DNA of 64,000 nucleotides from assembly GCA_018287875.1 (NCBI GenBank), contig JAGVVL010000009.1:3596001-3660000 (forward strand), written 5' to 3'. A model generated the notes under the pieces. That model worked only from the letters and a program-made list of their open reading frames with translations, was not told where the DNA came from and did not search any database. This DNA is from Nigrospora sphaerica (lineage: Eukaryota; Ascomycota; Sordariomycetes; Amphisphaeriales; Apiosporaceae). A program made the translations under genes and the position numbers. Within the stretch, counting starts at the first letter, position 1, and the number at the start of each line of letters is the position of its first letter. Positions 35,111-46,798 of this stretch are shown in pieces.

Positions 35111-37707
35111 GTGAATTCGCGAAGCAGCTGGAGTGTTGTCCCCCACCGTCCTGTGGTAAGAGATGTAAAGTCGACGGAACGCCATGCGCATACGCACCCT
35201 GGATTACAGGAGAAGACCGAAATCGCGCGAGGGGCCAAAGGACAAAAATTCGAAAAGGCAGGCAAGAATACGCTGGCGCCCTCTGCTAGGGCCTCCGTTC
35301 TCGTTTCTCCTCCCGTCGTTCGTACTGGTCGCCCTGCCGCCATGAAGTGGACTCGGCTGCTCGCCTCCGCCGGGCTCTCTGCCTACGGTAGGCAGCTACC
35401 ACTTGCCGGGGAAGAGACGATGGCTATACCAACCCTCCGCCGACGCCAGTCACCAAGGGTACCGGCTTTTCCGTAGGCGCAGGTGACCGGCTCGGCATGA
35501 AATGCCAAGTTGCCCTCGGGCCCTTAGTCCATGTCGGCCCGAACGGCAACGCCGACTTCTTCTGGGACTTCTCGGTCCGGCGTCGCGACCGGTGTTGCGC
35601 CCAGCGTCGCATCCGACGACCCGCGCTCCTGGGCCTACCACGGCGGGAAGCCGCTTCTTGGAGCCCCAGACCCAAAACATCAAGTGAGTGGTAGGCGGCT
35701 TCTCCCGGATCCGCTAGAAGCCCCTTCGGCAAAAACCCACAGGCTACCCACGCCGAGGCCCTGGCGTGGACCGGGCGACGGCGGTGCATCAACATGCACT
35801 TGCTCACGGGCGCGGTGTGGTACAGCTGGGGCAGCAGCAATACCGACTGTCTCTTCTACCCAACGCGGCACCAGTATCATCAGAAGCTGTGCAAGGCCGG
35901 GGCTGGGTCCCTGTTGGCGGCCCAGAGTGCAGCAAGGGTGACGCGATGGGCTGTCCTTCGCCGGCCTGATGTATTCCAGAAGCAGGACCCAGTGCTGGAA
36001 CCTCGGATACGTCTTGGTAATCTTAGGGCGGCCATGTTTCAACCAGTTTCCTTACATCTTTGAAGAAACTGTCAGGGCCGGGGAATGTTGCATCGGGATG
36101 GTATCGTGCTGTCGGGATCGATCTACCGAAAACCCGGATATTGGAGGCCCAGGAGTCGGGTTGGTGCCCTGCTTTAGGGCGAGTCAGCGGGGGGGGATTC
36201 CGCACAATGTGGATGACTCGCTTAACTAAGGACCCGTTTTGTCCCTGATTAATATGAAGCGGGTGATGGGATGCGAACTTAGGGCTGCTCCGGCGGATCT
36301 GTTAGCGTCCTGCGAGAATTGAGTTGCGGGAGACTGCCGGAGGTTCAGCGTGCTTTTCGATGGCCGACTCCTATTGCGTATAATCCTGGCTCCGACGCCC
36401 GGCCCCTGGTCCTGGACAAACCCACCGTCACCCCCGCTGTTCCAATCGTCGCCTGCCAGCCCTACTGTGTCGGCCGGCCGCCTCTCCAGCCGCCGCCGCC
36501 GTTGGCAGCTTCATTGTTGATGGCACGGCCCCCCCGGGGGGCGGGTGTTCACGATAACTGCATCCCCCAAGCGGCTATAGTCCTTGGTTCCCTGCCCGGC
36601 CTAGACCCTCGGCACTATGTGCGTATATCCGCCGCTGCTCATCCGCGGGCTCGCTGCGCTGCTCACTCATGGAAGAATTGTGCTCCACGGGCCGCCTTTG
36701 CAGAGCGAATCGCCGTAACCCGCCAAGACTCCTCGCGATCGAGGATGCTGGCCAGACGTGAAACATTGATCGGCGCGCCTTGCAATTCCACCAATCGGTG
36801 GAGGCGCGGTGCTCAACTACCGAATCGTGCGATGGCAGCGCCCCCATTTCTCTCCTTATTCCTTCCGAACTGAGGTTCGAAGCCCCCTGTACCCCCGACG
36901 CGCTGCCGATTGAAAGCAGGCGTCGTCCATGTCCAATCCACCAATGCCTTGATAGACCCCGTTCGTTCCTGGCCATCGGACAGAAGCCAAGGCAAACAAC
37001 CGGGTACGGGGGCCACTAAATACCTGCAAGCGCCAGGGGAGGGACGGAGGCTGGAGGCCGCCAGGTGTCCTTCGCTGGACCTACAATCAGCAGCCAGAGA
37101 AGGCGAAGAGACGGCGGTGTGGGTGCTTTCGTCCCGAGCGGGTGGAGGGGAACCGCCAGGTCCGGGTCCGTCCGCACGCCCCGGCGCCCGCAGTCGAAAG
37201 GGGAACAATCATCGGCGACTATACTCGAGATCGGGCTCTAGGCTATCCGCTTAGGCCAAGCTCGAGGAAATTGACCGTGTATCATACAAACGACAGTACC
37301 CACCCCTCCACTCCTTCTGGCCTCGAAGGTCGTGCACCGGCCCGCTTGACATGTATAACGGCCAACCTCTGCGCTGCTGGGGAGCCATGATAGCCTCTTC
37401 TTGGCAGCTTGGCAACACCTCCTGGTGCTCTTGCGCCCTTCCCCGCGTGCGACCACCCCCCGTTCCGCCGTTGAATGAGGATAGATTAGCGAATTCGGTC
37501 GTCGCTCAGGCAAGATGACTGTTGTATAAGAATGTAGAGACGTGCCGTGCCCTCAAAGCTCTCGTCTGCTTCATCCCACCCGCCACCGGACAGCTCATCT
37601 CATCCACTCGTTATATTCTCGACACAAGACCGTACACTCGCTTCCACCACTCTTTCCAGTCCCAACTACCCGGTCTTCACCAGTCAAACCCCCACCCCAC
37701 CATCACC
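35111..37707. other. 2.6-kb region of possible gene debris, no intact gene
   Basis: No complete gene is supported. At 35342 a short frame, MKWTRLLASAGLSAYG, looks like a signal peptide and is followed in another frame by a 60-residue ordered-looking stretch (GTGFSVGAGDRLGMKC and onward). At about 35790, HLLTGAVWYSWGSSNTDC has the look of secreted-protein sequence. These could be remnants of a decayed secreted-protein gene, but I cannot join or name them. The 36.2-37.7 kb part appears non-coding and ends in the promoter of the pectate lyase. Confidence 0.35.
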
Positions 37708-38550
37708 ATGAAGTACTCCGTCGCCATCGCTGCGCTCAGCGCCTCGGTCGCCCTGGCCACGCCCGCGGCCGACATGACGCCCAACACGTTCGGCGTCCTC
37801 GACAAGCGCGCCAGCTTCCCCATCCCCGCCTCCAAGGGCTCCGTCACCTACAAGTCGGTGCAGAAGATCTCGGGCACCTTTGACGGCGGCATGAAGACGT
37901 ACGGCCGCGGCGTCAAGTGCACCGGGCAGGCCGAGGGCGGCGACGCTGACGCCGTCTTCGAGCTCGCCGACGGCGCCACGCTGAAGAACGTCATCATCGG
38001 CGCGGACCAGATCGAGGGCGTCCACTGCAAGGGCTCCTGCACCATCGAGAACGTCTGGTGGACCAAGGTCTGCGAGGATGCCCTCAGCCTCAAGGGCGAC
38101 GGCAACGCCAACGTCAAGGGCGGGTAAGTCATTGTCCCCTTCTCCTCCGTGCTTGTTCCGCACCGTACAAAGACGCTTTGCTAACCCGCCGGCCACAGTG
38201 GTGCGAGAGGCGCCGAGGACAAGGTGATCCAGCACAACGGTCTCGGCACCGTGACGATCGACGGCTTCACCGCCATGGACTTCGGCAAGCTGTACCGCAG
38301 CTGCGGCAACTGCAAGAAGATGGGCCGCCGCAACGTCAACGTCAAGAACGTCAAGGCCTACAACGGCAAGGTCCTCGTCGGCATCAACTCCAACAAGGGC
38401 GACATCGCCAACATCTCCAACACCTGCTCCAGCTCCGTCAAGGACACCTGCATCATGTTCGAGGGCACCACCCCCGGCCACGAGCCCAAGCAGCTCGGCA
38501 AGGGCCCCAGCGCCAGCTGCAAGCACGCCGCCTCCCTGCCCTCTTGCTAA
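37708..38550 (+). CDS. Pectate lyase, polysaccharide lyase family 3
   Basis: Two exons (37708-38123 and 38199-38550) give 255 aa. The signal peptide is [17 protein letters not shown] (1-17), and a short propeptide ends at LDKR, a Kex2-like site. The PL3 signature follows: [53 protein letters not shown], then after the intron [11 protein letters not shown] and [11 protein letters not shown]. The fold is a short parallel beta-helix that cleaves polygalacturonate by Ca-dependent beta-elimination outside the cell. Nine or more mature Cys support secretion. The C-terminus ends at SLPSC with no cellulose-binding module. This enzyme points to a plant-associated or plant-litter lifestyle. Confidence 0.95.
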
Positions 38551-39093
38551 GCCGCGCGCGGGAGAGCGTCGCTGTATTGGCCGTCGACCGAGGTGGACGG
38601 CCGCCTGGCCGCATAATCAGGGGGGGAGATGTTGAATCATTGCTCTTCCCCGTGGGTCGTGCGCCTTGGGGGCTGATAGCAGGGCGGGAGGATTCCTTGT
38701 ACATACTTTTTTTGAGGTGAAGAACCCAAGTCGATACCAGGTCCATACCAATTTACCACACTGGCGAAGCCGTGCCTTGGCGTGAATGGAGAGTCCCAAC
38801 GACGTTTATAAAGGGTGAGCAACCCAGCGCAACGTGATCCACTCCACCTCGGCAACCTCAATACGAACGGGGGCCGGCTATGTAGCAGCTCGGCACGGAG
38901 AGTCCGACTAAATACAGCAATGATGGCAAGCTTCGCCATTACTGTTTGGTTTTTCCAGTTGGATGTTATGATATGGTGAGAGTGGGGAGTGTCAGCTGTC
39001 GTCGCGCACCTAGGTTTTGCGTAAGTGTGCTTCTCGAGTGCGAGTTGGTAAAATCTTATAATATAGGATTCAATTTGTGGCTATTTCTTTAAA
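38551..39093. other. Intergenic region, pectate lyase 3' flank to tRNA
   Basis: About 540 bp; no gene seen. The last 150 bp before the tRNA are AT-rich, as is usual next to fungal tRNA genes. Confidence 0.55.
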
Positions 39094-39164
39094 TCCGGTA
39101 TAGTGTAACGGTTAACATAGCTCGTTTTCACCGAGCAGCTCGGGGTTCGATTCCCCGTACCGGA
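39094..39164 (+). tRNA. tRNA-Glu (UUC anticodon)
   Basis: The acceptor stem pairs TCCGGTA with TACCGGA (7 of 7). The anticodon arm is GCTCG-TTTTCAC-CGAGC with TTC in the anticodon position. The variable loop is AGCT, and the T-arm is CGGGG-TTCGATT-CCCCG. The D-arm region reads TAGTGTAACGGTTAACATA, in which an A box can be read, and GGTTCGATTCC is the B box. The gene has no intron and no encoded CCA, as expected for a nuclear tRNA. Glu is assigned from the anticodon UUC. Confidence 0.96.
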
Positions 39165-39171
39165 GGAATTA

Positions 39172-39178
39172 TTTTTTT
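39172..39178 (+). terminator. Pol III T-run terminator of tRNA-Glu
   Basis: Seven T residues lie 8 nt after the acceptor stem, the standard stop signal for RNA polymerase III. Confidence 0.85.
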
Positions 39179-39502
39179 CCCCCGAGATGTTCTCTTTTAG
39201 CCCCTGGATAACATACTTGAAGTGAAGCGATGCGCGAGATGGAAGTGCAGGAAGTACATCGTACCAACGACCTGCTCGACTTGAGAGCGCCAGGTTCCGT
39301 GATCTCATCGAGGTTGACTGTTGACCCTCCGCATGCTACTATACGCTATTTATCGTCTCTTGCCTGCACGTCCAGACTATGCCAACTCTAGTCTCATGTG
39401 CGCTTCTACGATACGCTACACCCGTCGCTCCCTGCCGTCCGTGTGGATTGGCGGCGGCCGCGCCACGGCGTACACCTACGACTTTCGGCGTCTGCACCAT
39501 GG

Positions 39503-39960
39503 CGATCTTCCCGGTTGACGGCGATATCCCCGTCACGCTGCCCGACGGCTTGTCGCAAGAGGCCTTGCTCGACTTCCCGCCATCCCAGGCGAACCGGTTC
39601 GCTCTTCATTGCAGGGGGGTAAAAAGGAACGGAGAGGGGGCGGGGAGGGAGCTGACGCGCTGAGACGCAATGGAACTGGCTGAGGACGCGCGGCGATCCC
39701 TCGCGCTGGGGGCGCGTGCGTTGCACCCCTTCCACGCGGACCCCGTACACCCTCCGTGGCGTCGCGGCGCAGATGTAATGCGTGCACGGGAGGGGCGGAA
39801 AATACACTGCCAACTTCGCGCTCCGGGCAGGCCTGAAGAGACAAGGCAAGGTTTCGGGGCCGACAAGGCCTTTCACGGCCAGAGTTGTGGTGGTCCTTTA
39901 CACCTTGGCGAAACCTGGCAGTGTTTCCTACGGAGTGGCGACATACGTTGAAATCCGGCG
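39503..39960 (+). pseudogene. Possible decayed Nudix-hydrolase gene
   Basis: An ATG in good context (ACCATGG) at 39500-39503 opens an ordered 30-residue stretch with DIPVTLPDGLSQEALLDFP, which resembles the N-terminus of fungal ADP-sugar pyrophosphatase-like Nudix proteins. Frame is then lost. A later fragment at about 39720 reads HPFHADP and, one frame over, YTLRGVAAQ. Near 39890 VVVVLYTLAKPGSV recalls the strand before the Nudix box, but no Nudix box is present. The match is weak and from memory. It could also be chance or the 5' part of a truncated gene. Confidence 0.3.
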
Positions 39961-40124
39961 GCTTACGAGTCGAAAATTGAATTGACGAGAAGCAACACTC
40001 CCCCGACTATGATATTCTAGGATGTGAGAGCTCTTGGGCCTCACGACCCTCTTGGGACAACACTCCCAGGCAGTCAGACTAATCCCAACAGTTATGAACT
40101 CGTCTTGATGTCGCCGTATTCCCC

Positions 40125-41751
40125 CTAGAGAATCACGTTTTCCGTCGAGTTGAGCCGTTCCTGTGTAACCTTGAAGACGGCCGGCACGCCCGTGTCCTCG
40201 AACGCCTTGCCCTCTCGCAGCATCTGGACGAGGCCCTTGGCCGACAGCAGAATGAGGGGCATGCCGTGCCCGGTGAAACCCCCCAGGACCATCTGCCCTG
40301 GCTTCCCGGGGACGTCGCCGACGAAGGGCATGTAGTCGTTGCTGTAGCCCATGACTGCAAAACGAGGCGACACGCGTCAGCGCATCGGCTTTTGGGGCGA
40401 GGGGCGAGGGGCGAGGGGGCAGGCCGCAGGGAAAGGGAAAAGGAGGGGTGTACTCACTGCCGGTCCAGATATGGTCGACGCGGGCGCCGCTGTCCTCCCA
40501 GCCGTGGAAGGTCTTCTGCATCAGGTCGTCGAAGTAGTGGGCGGCGGGCTCGATGAGGGCGCCGTCGTCGGCGACGTCGTACCAGTGGGAGGCGTCGGTC
40601 CAGAACTGCGAGCGGGCGCCGCCGACGACGATGGTGCCGTCGGGCCGCGAGATGAGGTAGTCGTACAGTGAGGCGCCCTGGCGGAGGCCGTAGCTGTAGG
40701 GTAGGAAGGGGGCGCGGCGCCCGGCGCCCGGCACGATGTGGCTGCAGATGCCGCGGACGGGCACGATGCGCCCGGCGAACTGCGGCGCGACGCCCGCCGT
40801 GTAGCCGTTGGTGGCCAGCAGCACCTTCCGGGCCGCGACGGACCCCCGCGGCGTCGTCACCACCCACCGGCCGTCCGCCCGCGGCGCCTCGGCCAGGTGC
40901 GTGACGGGCGTGTGCGTTTGCAGGTTGGCGCCCTTGTCGACGGCGCCCTGCAGCAGGTGCATCACCAGCTTGTACGGCCACACGGACGCCGCCGTGAAGG
41001 TGAAGCTGGCCAGGGCGCCCTTGACGCCCGACAGCTGCAACCGGCATCAGCCACCCGCCCCCGTTCGTCAGCCCGTCCATCCCGTGGCTTGCGCAGGCCG
41101 GGGACACGCCGCGAGGACTTACCTGCTCGGCGTCCTTTCCGTAGCTGTGGTGGACGTCCTTCAGGTCGGCCACGCCCGAGCGGGCCAGTTCCTCGTAGGC
41201 CTGGTGGCTCTCCTCGGCCAGGACCGGGTCCAGGATGGCGTCGCAGGCGCGCGTCAGCACGAAATCGCAGTCGATATTCTCCTTCTCGACCAGCTCCTTG
41301 ACGGCGAAGACTTGGGACGCCTCGAACCGCGCCACTTCAACGGCGGCCTGCACCCCGTACTTTTTGATGTACTTGGGGACGCCGAAGTATACGTCGGGCT
41401 TCAAGTGGCCGCCTGGTATGGATCGCGTCAGTCCACGTCTCGTTCCGGGGGAGAGGGGGACTCAGGCGGGGTTCGGGAGACGGGTCGAAAAAAAGACGGG
41501 CAGGTGGGTTTGGGCGTACCGTTCCGTCCCGTGGCGCCCGAGCACGCCTCGCGTGCTTCCAAGATGACCACCGAGGGCGGCGCCGGGTTGTCCTCGTAGA
41601 GGTAATGGGCCAGGGCGGCGCCCGAGAAGCCGGCGCCGATGATCAGCACATCGCATTCCGACGGCAGGTCGGCGGTCGAGCGGTGGCTGTCCAGAGGGTG
41701 CGGCTCCGTTCTCCAGAACGACGTCGTCGCATTGGGCACGGGGGTTGCCAT
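40125..41751 (-). CDS. FAD-dependent oxidoreductase, DAO family
   Basis: Four exons (41751-41520, 41412-41123, 41034-40458, 40354-40125) give 442 aa. The start ATG at 41751 (MATPVPNATTSFW) follows an in-frame GTG upstream and fits the family. Motifs are CDVLIIGAGFSGAALAHYL (FAD loop), EAREACSGATGRNGGHLKP restored across intron 1 (the hallmark ATGRNGGH), VLLATNGYTAGVAPQ, VVGGARSQ, and the restored WTGIMGYSNDYMPFVG with GFTGHGMPL at the C-terminal FAD contact. The splice between exons 3 and 4 rebuilds this motif exactly, which supports the model. The family includes bacterial gamma-glutamylputrescine oxidase-like enzymes that oxidise amines; the fungal substrate is unknown. No signal peptide is present. 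Confidence 0.9.
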
Positions 41752-42776
41752 AGCGTCGTATGTCGGAGCAGACCAGGTTGCGAGGGCGGACGATGAGGGT
41801 TTACGCACGAGAGGCTGCCCAGTATCGCGTTTTCACGCCAGCCACTATCTCCAAAAGGTATCATCAAACACGGACGATGGGAAAGGGAGGGGGGAGGGGG
41901 AGAAACCGGCTTATCGGCTCTCTGCGCCTGTGTCACATACAGTGGCTTCGGGGAGGAGGTGCTGGCGGCCAGCACAACCCCGGCCATGCTCCGAAAAAGA
42001 CGGCAGATCCGATAGCCATGGCCGTTATCGGAACCCGGATCGTTCCCATGTCCGTATGCGTCGCCTCGTCTCCAGGTCGGGCCCCACGATGCGATGCGGG
42101 GTTGGTGCTGCTGCCGCCGCCGCCGCCGCTGCTGCTGCTGCCAGACAGCCGATCTCAGGAATCTTCGTCCCGCAATTCCTCAATCACATGAGTACAAGTA
42201 CATGCAGCCCGAGATGGGGCATCGGTAAAGCCCGCATCGTGGAGGCTGTGGAGTCAGGTTGGAGCGGAATCAACCTTGAATCCACCTCCATCCCGCCCGT
42301 GGATACCAGCCCTAGGGTTCCCAACGCCCAGCTACCGGATGGGGCGGCAGTACCCGACCCACCTTCACATCTGCATTGTCAACGTCGAGTGAAGTACTGC
42401 ATAGCTACAAACAAATGGTAAAAGGAATGTGTGCCATTGAGCGATTTGAGTGGGTTGGTCGGCTGTATTTCCACCCTTCTTGACTGGTTTGGAATATGGG
42501 AACACGAAGGCCTGCCAGATCGAGGCTCTACTACCTCCTTCCGAGTCCCTCGCAAGATCTTCTGCTGCCCCAAAATCACACACCAACCGCCAAGCTCGCC
42601 ATTAGGTAAGTAAGTAGAGCTCAGGTTTTCCCATCATGTTGGACATCCCCCCGAGCTTCTCTCCCTCCCTCCCTCTCCCTTTCTCGAATCCTCTTCTTCG
42701 CCAGAGGCCCGCTTTCCAAGCCCAAGTCCGTGTTTCCCTCTCCTGTCCCCGTCTCCCTTCCCTCGACAACTTCATC
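41752..42776. other. 1-kb intergenic region
   Basis: No supported gene. A CCGCCG/CTGCTG triplet run lies at about 42112-42142. It carries the DAO gene promoter on its left and the 3' flank of the small secreted protein on its right. Confidence 0.5.
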
Positions 42777-43199
42777 CTAGACGGCGCCGCCGTCTGCCCC
42801 CATCTGGTTGTAAAAGGAGAACGGCACGCAGTAGGGCGACTTGTTCCGCGGGTCGAGGTAGCAGAGGTTGTCGTCGGGGCAGTCGCCGGCGCTGACCCAG
42901 ACGCCCGACCAGTCGCACACGATCCAGCCCGTGTGGCAGGGCTTGCAGGCGTACGAGCCCGGCTTGCAGGCCCCCGCCGTCGTGTCCCAGCCGTCGTCGG
43001 TGCCCTCCCAGTCCTCCGTCGCCGAGTCGTCCTCGTCCGCCTCGCCTCGGGCGCTCACGACGTCCTCGCTTCGGCGGCTCGGCGCGTCTGCGCTGCCGTC
43101 GAGTCGCTTGGAGAGGCTGTCGGGCTGTTGCGGAGCCGGGCCCGGCGCGGCCAGGCCGGTGGCGGCCAGGGTAAAGAACAGGACAATGGATTGTCTCAT
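42777..43199 (-). CDS. Small secreted cysteine-rich protein, 140 aa
   Basis: A single exon encodes a signal peptide (MRQSIVLFFTLAATGLAAP) and an acidic, probably disordered propeptide. The propeptide has two dibasic sites (SKR at about 31 and SRR at about 43). A C-terminal domain of about 60 residues has seven Cys in the pattern C-x6-C-x2-C-x6-C-x11-C-x5-C-x10-C. Within it, PGSYACKPCHTGWIVCDWSG resembles small fungal carbohydrate-binding modules that keep a Gly-Tyr-Cys and a Trp-Ile-Val-Cys core. An odd number of Cys is unusual for a secreted domain. A wall-binding protein or processed effector-like protein are both possible, and no family can be fixed by eye. Confidence 0.75.
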   Translation of the reverse strand: MRQSIVLFFTLAATGLAAPGPAPQQPDSLSKRLDGSADAPSRRSEDVVSARGEADEDDSATEDWEGTDDGWDTTAGACKPGSYACKPCHTGWIVCDWSGVWVSAGDCPDDNLCYLDPRNKSPYCVPFSFYNQMGADGGAV

Positions 43200-44679
43200 C
43201 TTGAGCGTGACTTTATGGGCAAAGATTAATCGAACCAGGCAAACCTCCTTGTCCCTGAATGCTCAGACGATACAGCCGGTAAAATGATAACGAGTGTAGC
43301 AGATGGCTTTGCAGAACAAAGTACCAGAATCCGATGAAAGGGCAACCGCAAGAGAGCCAGCGTTATTTATCTCAGCACCTACCATGGACATCACGCGACG
43401 TGCCGGTTGAGTTGGCGAAGTCCGTCCGCTCGCCTCACCTGCGGAGGGCTGGCGTTTGATGGGGGCGTGAGGGGGGGGCATCGGACGAATCTTGATGTTC
43501 TCAACGTTCTTGAAGTCGGCATCCCGATGGATTCCGAACCGCGACGACAGGGACCAGGGCAGCGGCGCCACACGAACGGATCGAATTGATTTTTCCCACT
43601 GCGGGCCCGTAGGTTCGTCCGACGTGCACTCGGCAAGCCAGAGCCTCAGGATCCCGAGCTACCGAACTCTCGGCAGGGACGGCCGGCTTCGAGCCATCCT
43701 ATTCTGGACTCCGGACGGTTCAATGCGGGATTCTCGGCCCAACAATCCCATCGCTTTGGGGCTCAGGGCCGCGTAGTTTAGTGGGCATGCACGGGAGGCC
43801 CTGTCCACCTATCGTGGCCCGCGTGCTGCATGGCTTGGAGCCCCCTCGCGTCCCGAGCCCAAGATGTCTCAGTGGCATTGCCACCATCTCCCCACCGCCG
43901 AGCCATATCCACACGGCAGTTGTGGTATCCTGCTGCCGTCTTGACCACTTACAGACTTTGCGTCGAAGTAAAAGATTAGGCAGAAACCTGCACTTCGGGA
44001 CTAAAGGCTCCGAACAACGTGTCAACTTATTGAAACATCGCTGAGCTCCCATCCAGAGTTCCGATACCAAGTCCTTGCCATGCGCATATTTGAGGTCTTC
44101 CTATTAATAGATCCGGGAGCCTATCCGCGTCACTTAGGAGGGCTAAGAATCTCGTCCCTGGAGCCGCACCTCGAGTCATCCGACCGTTCCTGTCGTATTT
44201 CGAATCCGAGGTATCCCCTGTTCGCTGTTTCCAAGGCCGGTTCAGGCCATGTGGCACATGTTTCTTGGTAGCCGGAGGATTTCCCACCCCATGATAGGGC
44301 TTAGAGGCGTAACCTTGCTCTATAGACGCAACCAAGGTCGTAGACGGCTTATCCTTAGGCTCGGTACCGCGTCAAGGTCCCGCTTGACGGGTGCGAATAC
44401 TTTTTGGATCTGAAGTTGACTTCATGCCAATAAAACCGTCGAAATACCACATGCTTCCTCGGAACAAACAGAATTACATATTAGGAGTAGTGGCGAGCAT
44501 ATGAGAAACCCAGCCGTGGAGCCACAAGCTCAACGACAATTCCATTTCATGCGTTAACGCAGTCCAGCATACCCTGTGAGCTGCCGAATTCTAGGCTGGG
44601 TGGCACAGCGTCGAATGCTTTAAAGGCTATGTGTAGAGTACGCCTGTGGGTAGAAAGTATTTGAATTACATTGTGTCTA
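43200..44679. other. 1.5-kb intergenic region
   Basis: No supported gene. The left side is the promoter of the secreted protein. The right side (44.3-44.68 kb) is AT-richer and is the 3' flank of the SDR. This gap forms a plausible left border of the terpenoid region. Confidence 0.5.
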
Positions 44680-45813
44680 TCACTCTTCCAGTCCAACCAG
44701 CTTCATGCTGACATCCCACAGCTTCTTCTCTGTAGGAGGATCGAAAGCTTGCGGAGCATAACCCCCGTGGTAGTAGAGCGCGTCGGGCGGAGCTGGCCAT
44801 GCTTCGGAAACCTCATCGAGATAGATTCCTCCCTTGCCCTCCAACTCTTTGGCCACAGCCGCCCAGACGGTCGTAGCCGCCCCCTGGGCCGCGTCCTTCA
44901 GCGTCCGGTAGAGCGTTTTGTCTTCCTTCAGGTTATCGACCGTAGGCAGATACCTCGTGAGGGGCGTGAGGATACCTCCCGGGTGGAGGCTCAGGCCCCG
45001 CAGGTTCTGGGAGCGGTAGCGCCGATCCAGCTCGTTTGCGAAGAGAATGTTGGCCAACTTGGACTGGTTGTAGGCTCCCAGCGGCGTGTACTCGGTCTTC
45101 TCAAAGTTCAGGTCATCGAAATTGATGGTCCCATTACGGTGGGCGGCCGAGGCGACCGAAATGACGCGGCTGTTGAAGGATGGGCTCGCAGAAGCTATGA
45201 GCGCATCCTTGAGGAGCTGGAAGAGCAAGAAATGGCCTAGGAGTAGATAGCTTGTCAGGGAATGGTCGTGAATGGTGATAGTAAGATGAATCACCTACCA
45301 AGGTGGTTGGTACCAAACTGGAGCTCGAAGCCATCTTTGGTTTTCCCCTGCGGACAGGCCATGATTCCTTGACAGATTCGTTAGCTCGGCTGGAAAGGAT
45401 ACAGGCGTGGCATGCGTACCGGCGTTGTTGATTAGAACGTTCAGCTTGTTGCCGCTTTTCTTCAGAAACTCGGCCGCAGCGGCCCGGACGCTGTCAAGCG
45501 AGCCCAAGTCCATCTCGATGACATCGACCTTTCCCGGCTTGCCATCCTCAATCTCGGGGATAAGCTCTTTGCCCTTTGCGAGGTTCCGAGAGGTGATGTA
45601 GACATCGGCGCCGGTAAGATGGATGGCCTTGGCGGTTTCGAGGCCGAGGCCGCCAGGAGAGACACCGGTGACGAGAACAACTCTGCCGGCCCAGTCTGGG
45701 CTACCAACGAGGCCCTGATCCTTGATGATCTGGGCAGCTGTTGGGCGAGAATCCCCTGGGCCTTGGAGGTTCTCAGGCTTGTGCAGTTCAGCGTACGGAG
45801 CGAGACGGGTCAT
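44680..45813 (-). CDS. Short-chain dehydrogenase (retinol dehydrogenase/WWOX-like)
   Basis: Three exons (45813-45420, 45367-45299, 45236-44680) give 339 aa. The cofactor loop is VTGVSPGGLGLETA; ITSRNLAKG suggests NADP(H). Splicing restores NNAGIMACP across intron 1 and FGTNHLGHFLLF across intron 2, both hallmark strings of this SDR branch. YNQSK holds the catalytic Tyr/Lys and SVASAAHR the Ser. The form is common in fungal secondary metabolism, where such enzymes reduce ketones or oxidise alcohols. It lies 1 kb left of the SnoaL-like gene and may be a cluster member, but nothing in the sequence proves that. Confidence 0.9.
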
Positions 45814-46798
45814 TTGGGTAGGCAGTTGATTCAGATAGGGAGAAAGTATGAGAACTTTAGCACGCTAGGCTTGGTTTGGCACTTCGAAGTGGCGGGCTAG
45901 GTAAGAAGATATACCCGGGCGACGAAGGCGAAATGTCTCTGAGAGATGTTCTTTGGCTGTGAGAGGTGGGGTCTTCATTGCCCTGCAATTACCCCTCGCA
46001 GCAGGTTTCATTGCAACGCGGCAAAGTCGAGTGATTCACTACTCTGACGACATCCGATTTGTAAGCAAGAACAGCAAAAGCTCATCCCATCGTCTCCTTG
46101 CTTCCAGTATTTTAAGAGCCCACCTCCTTACTATCTCCAAGTTGAGGGCAGAATCCGCAGTGGGGGTCACCCTGCCATTGTCTGTACCTAAATCGAACCA
46201 CCATTCGGCCGCGATTTTCCGAAATGGGAGGCTTAGTGCTTACACAGTGTGCATCTACTGTAAGGCGAGACCAGCAAAAGACGGGACCACGAATGTGCTA
46301 GAATCTCCCAAGGCCAGGATCCCGGCCGGCCGGAACTTCGGCGATCACGTTGCTTTTTGTCGCCTAAGTGGCATCCCGAAATCGTGTCATGGCGCATAAA
46401 GTACGAAGTACTTACATCGTATACGCACATGCAGCCGGATATATAGCCGCATTTGGCCAGTGGGGACATAACTAGTTGGGGTGGGGCAATACGTTTATCT
46501 TCACCACTATAGACATCCTTACGTACGACAAGATAGCTCGGCCCTCTTGGCCCTGCGGCGATCGAAACGGCTGCGTTTGTACTGACATACGAAGTACGTA
46601 CTACCATGTGTAACCGCCAAAAAATACAGGACTCGGGTCATTACTTATGAATCGGAGGAAAAAGTCCATTCTGCTGGGTTGCCTGTGTGCGTTTGAAGAG
46701 GTCGCCAGCCGATTTTTCGCGTGTTTTGTACACCACCCTCGATTTCTAGCCACTTGTCGTGCTTGGAAGGAATATTTGGCACTTTTCATCTTTCCGTC
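45814..46798. other. Divergent intergenic region
   Basis: About 985 bp between the SDR and SnoaL-like starts, so it should hold both promoters. GTACGAAGTAC occurs at 46401-46411 and TACGAAGTAC at 46588-46597. No coding sequence was seen. Confidence 0.55.

Noticed and set aside
37684..38526. 280-codon antisense frame across the pectate lyase
   Set aside because: Val/Ala/Gly/Asp-rich shadow of the PL3 exons, crossing its intron without regard to splice sites.
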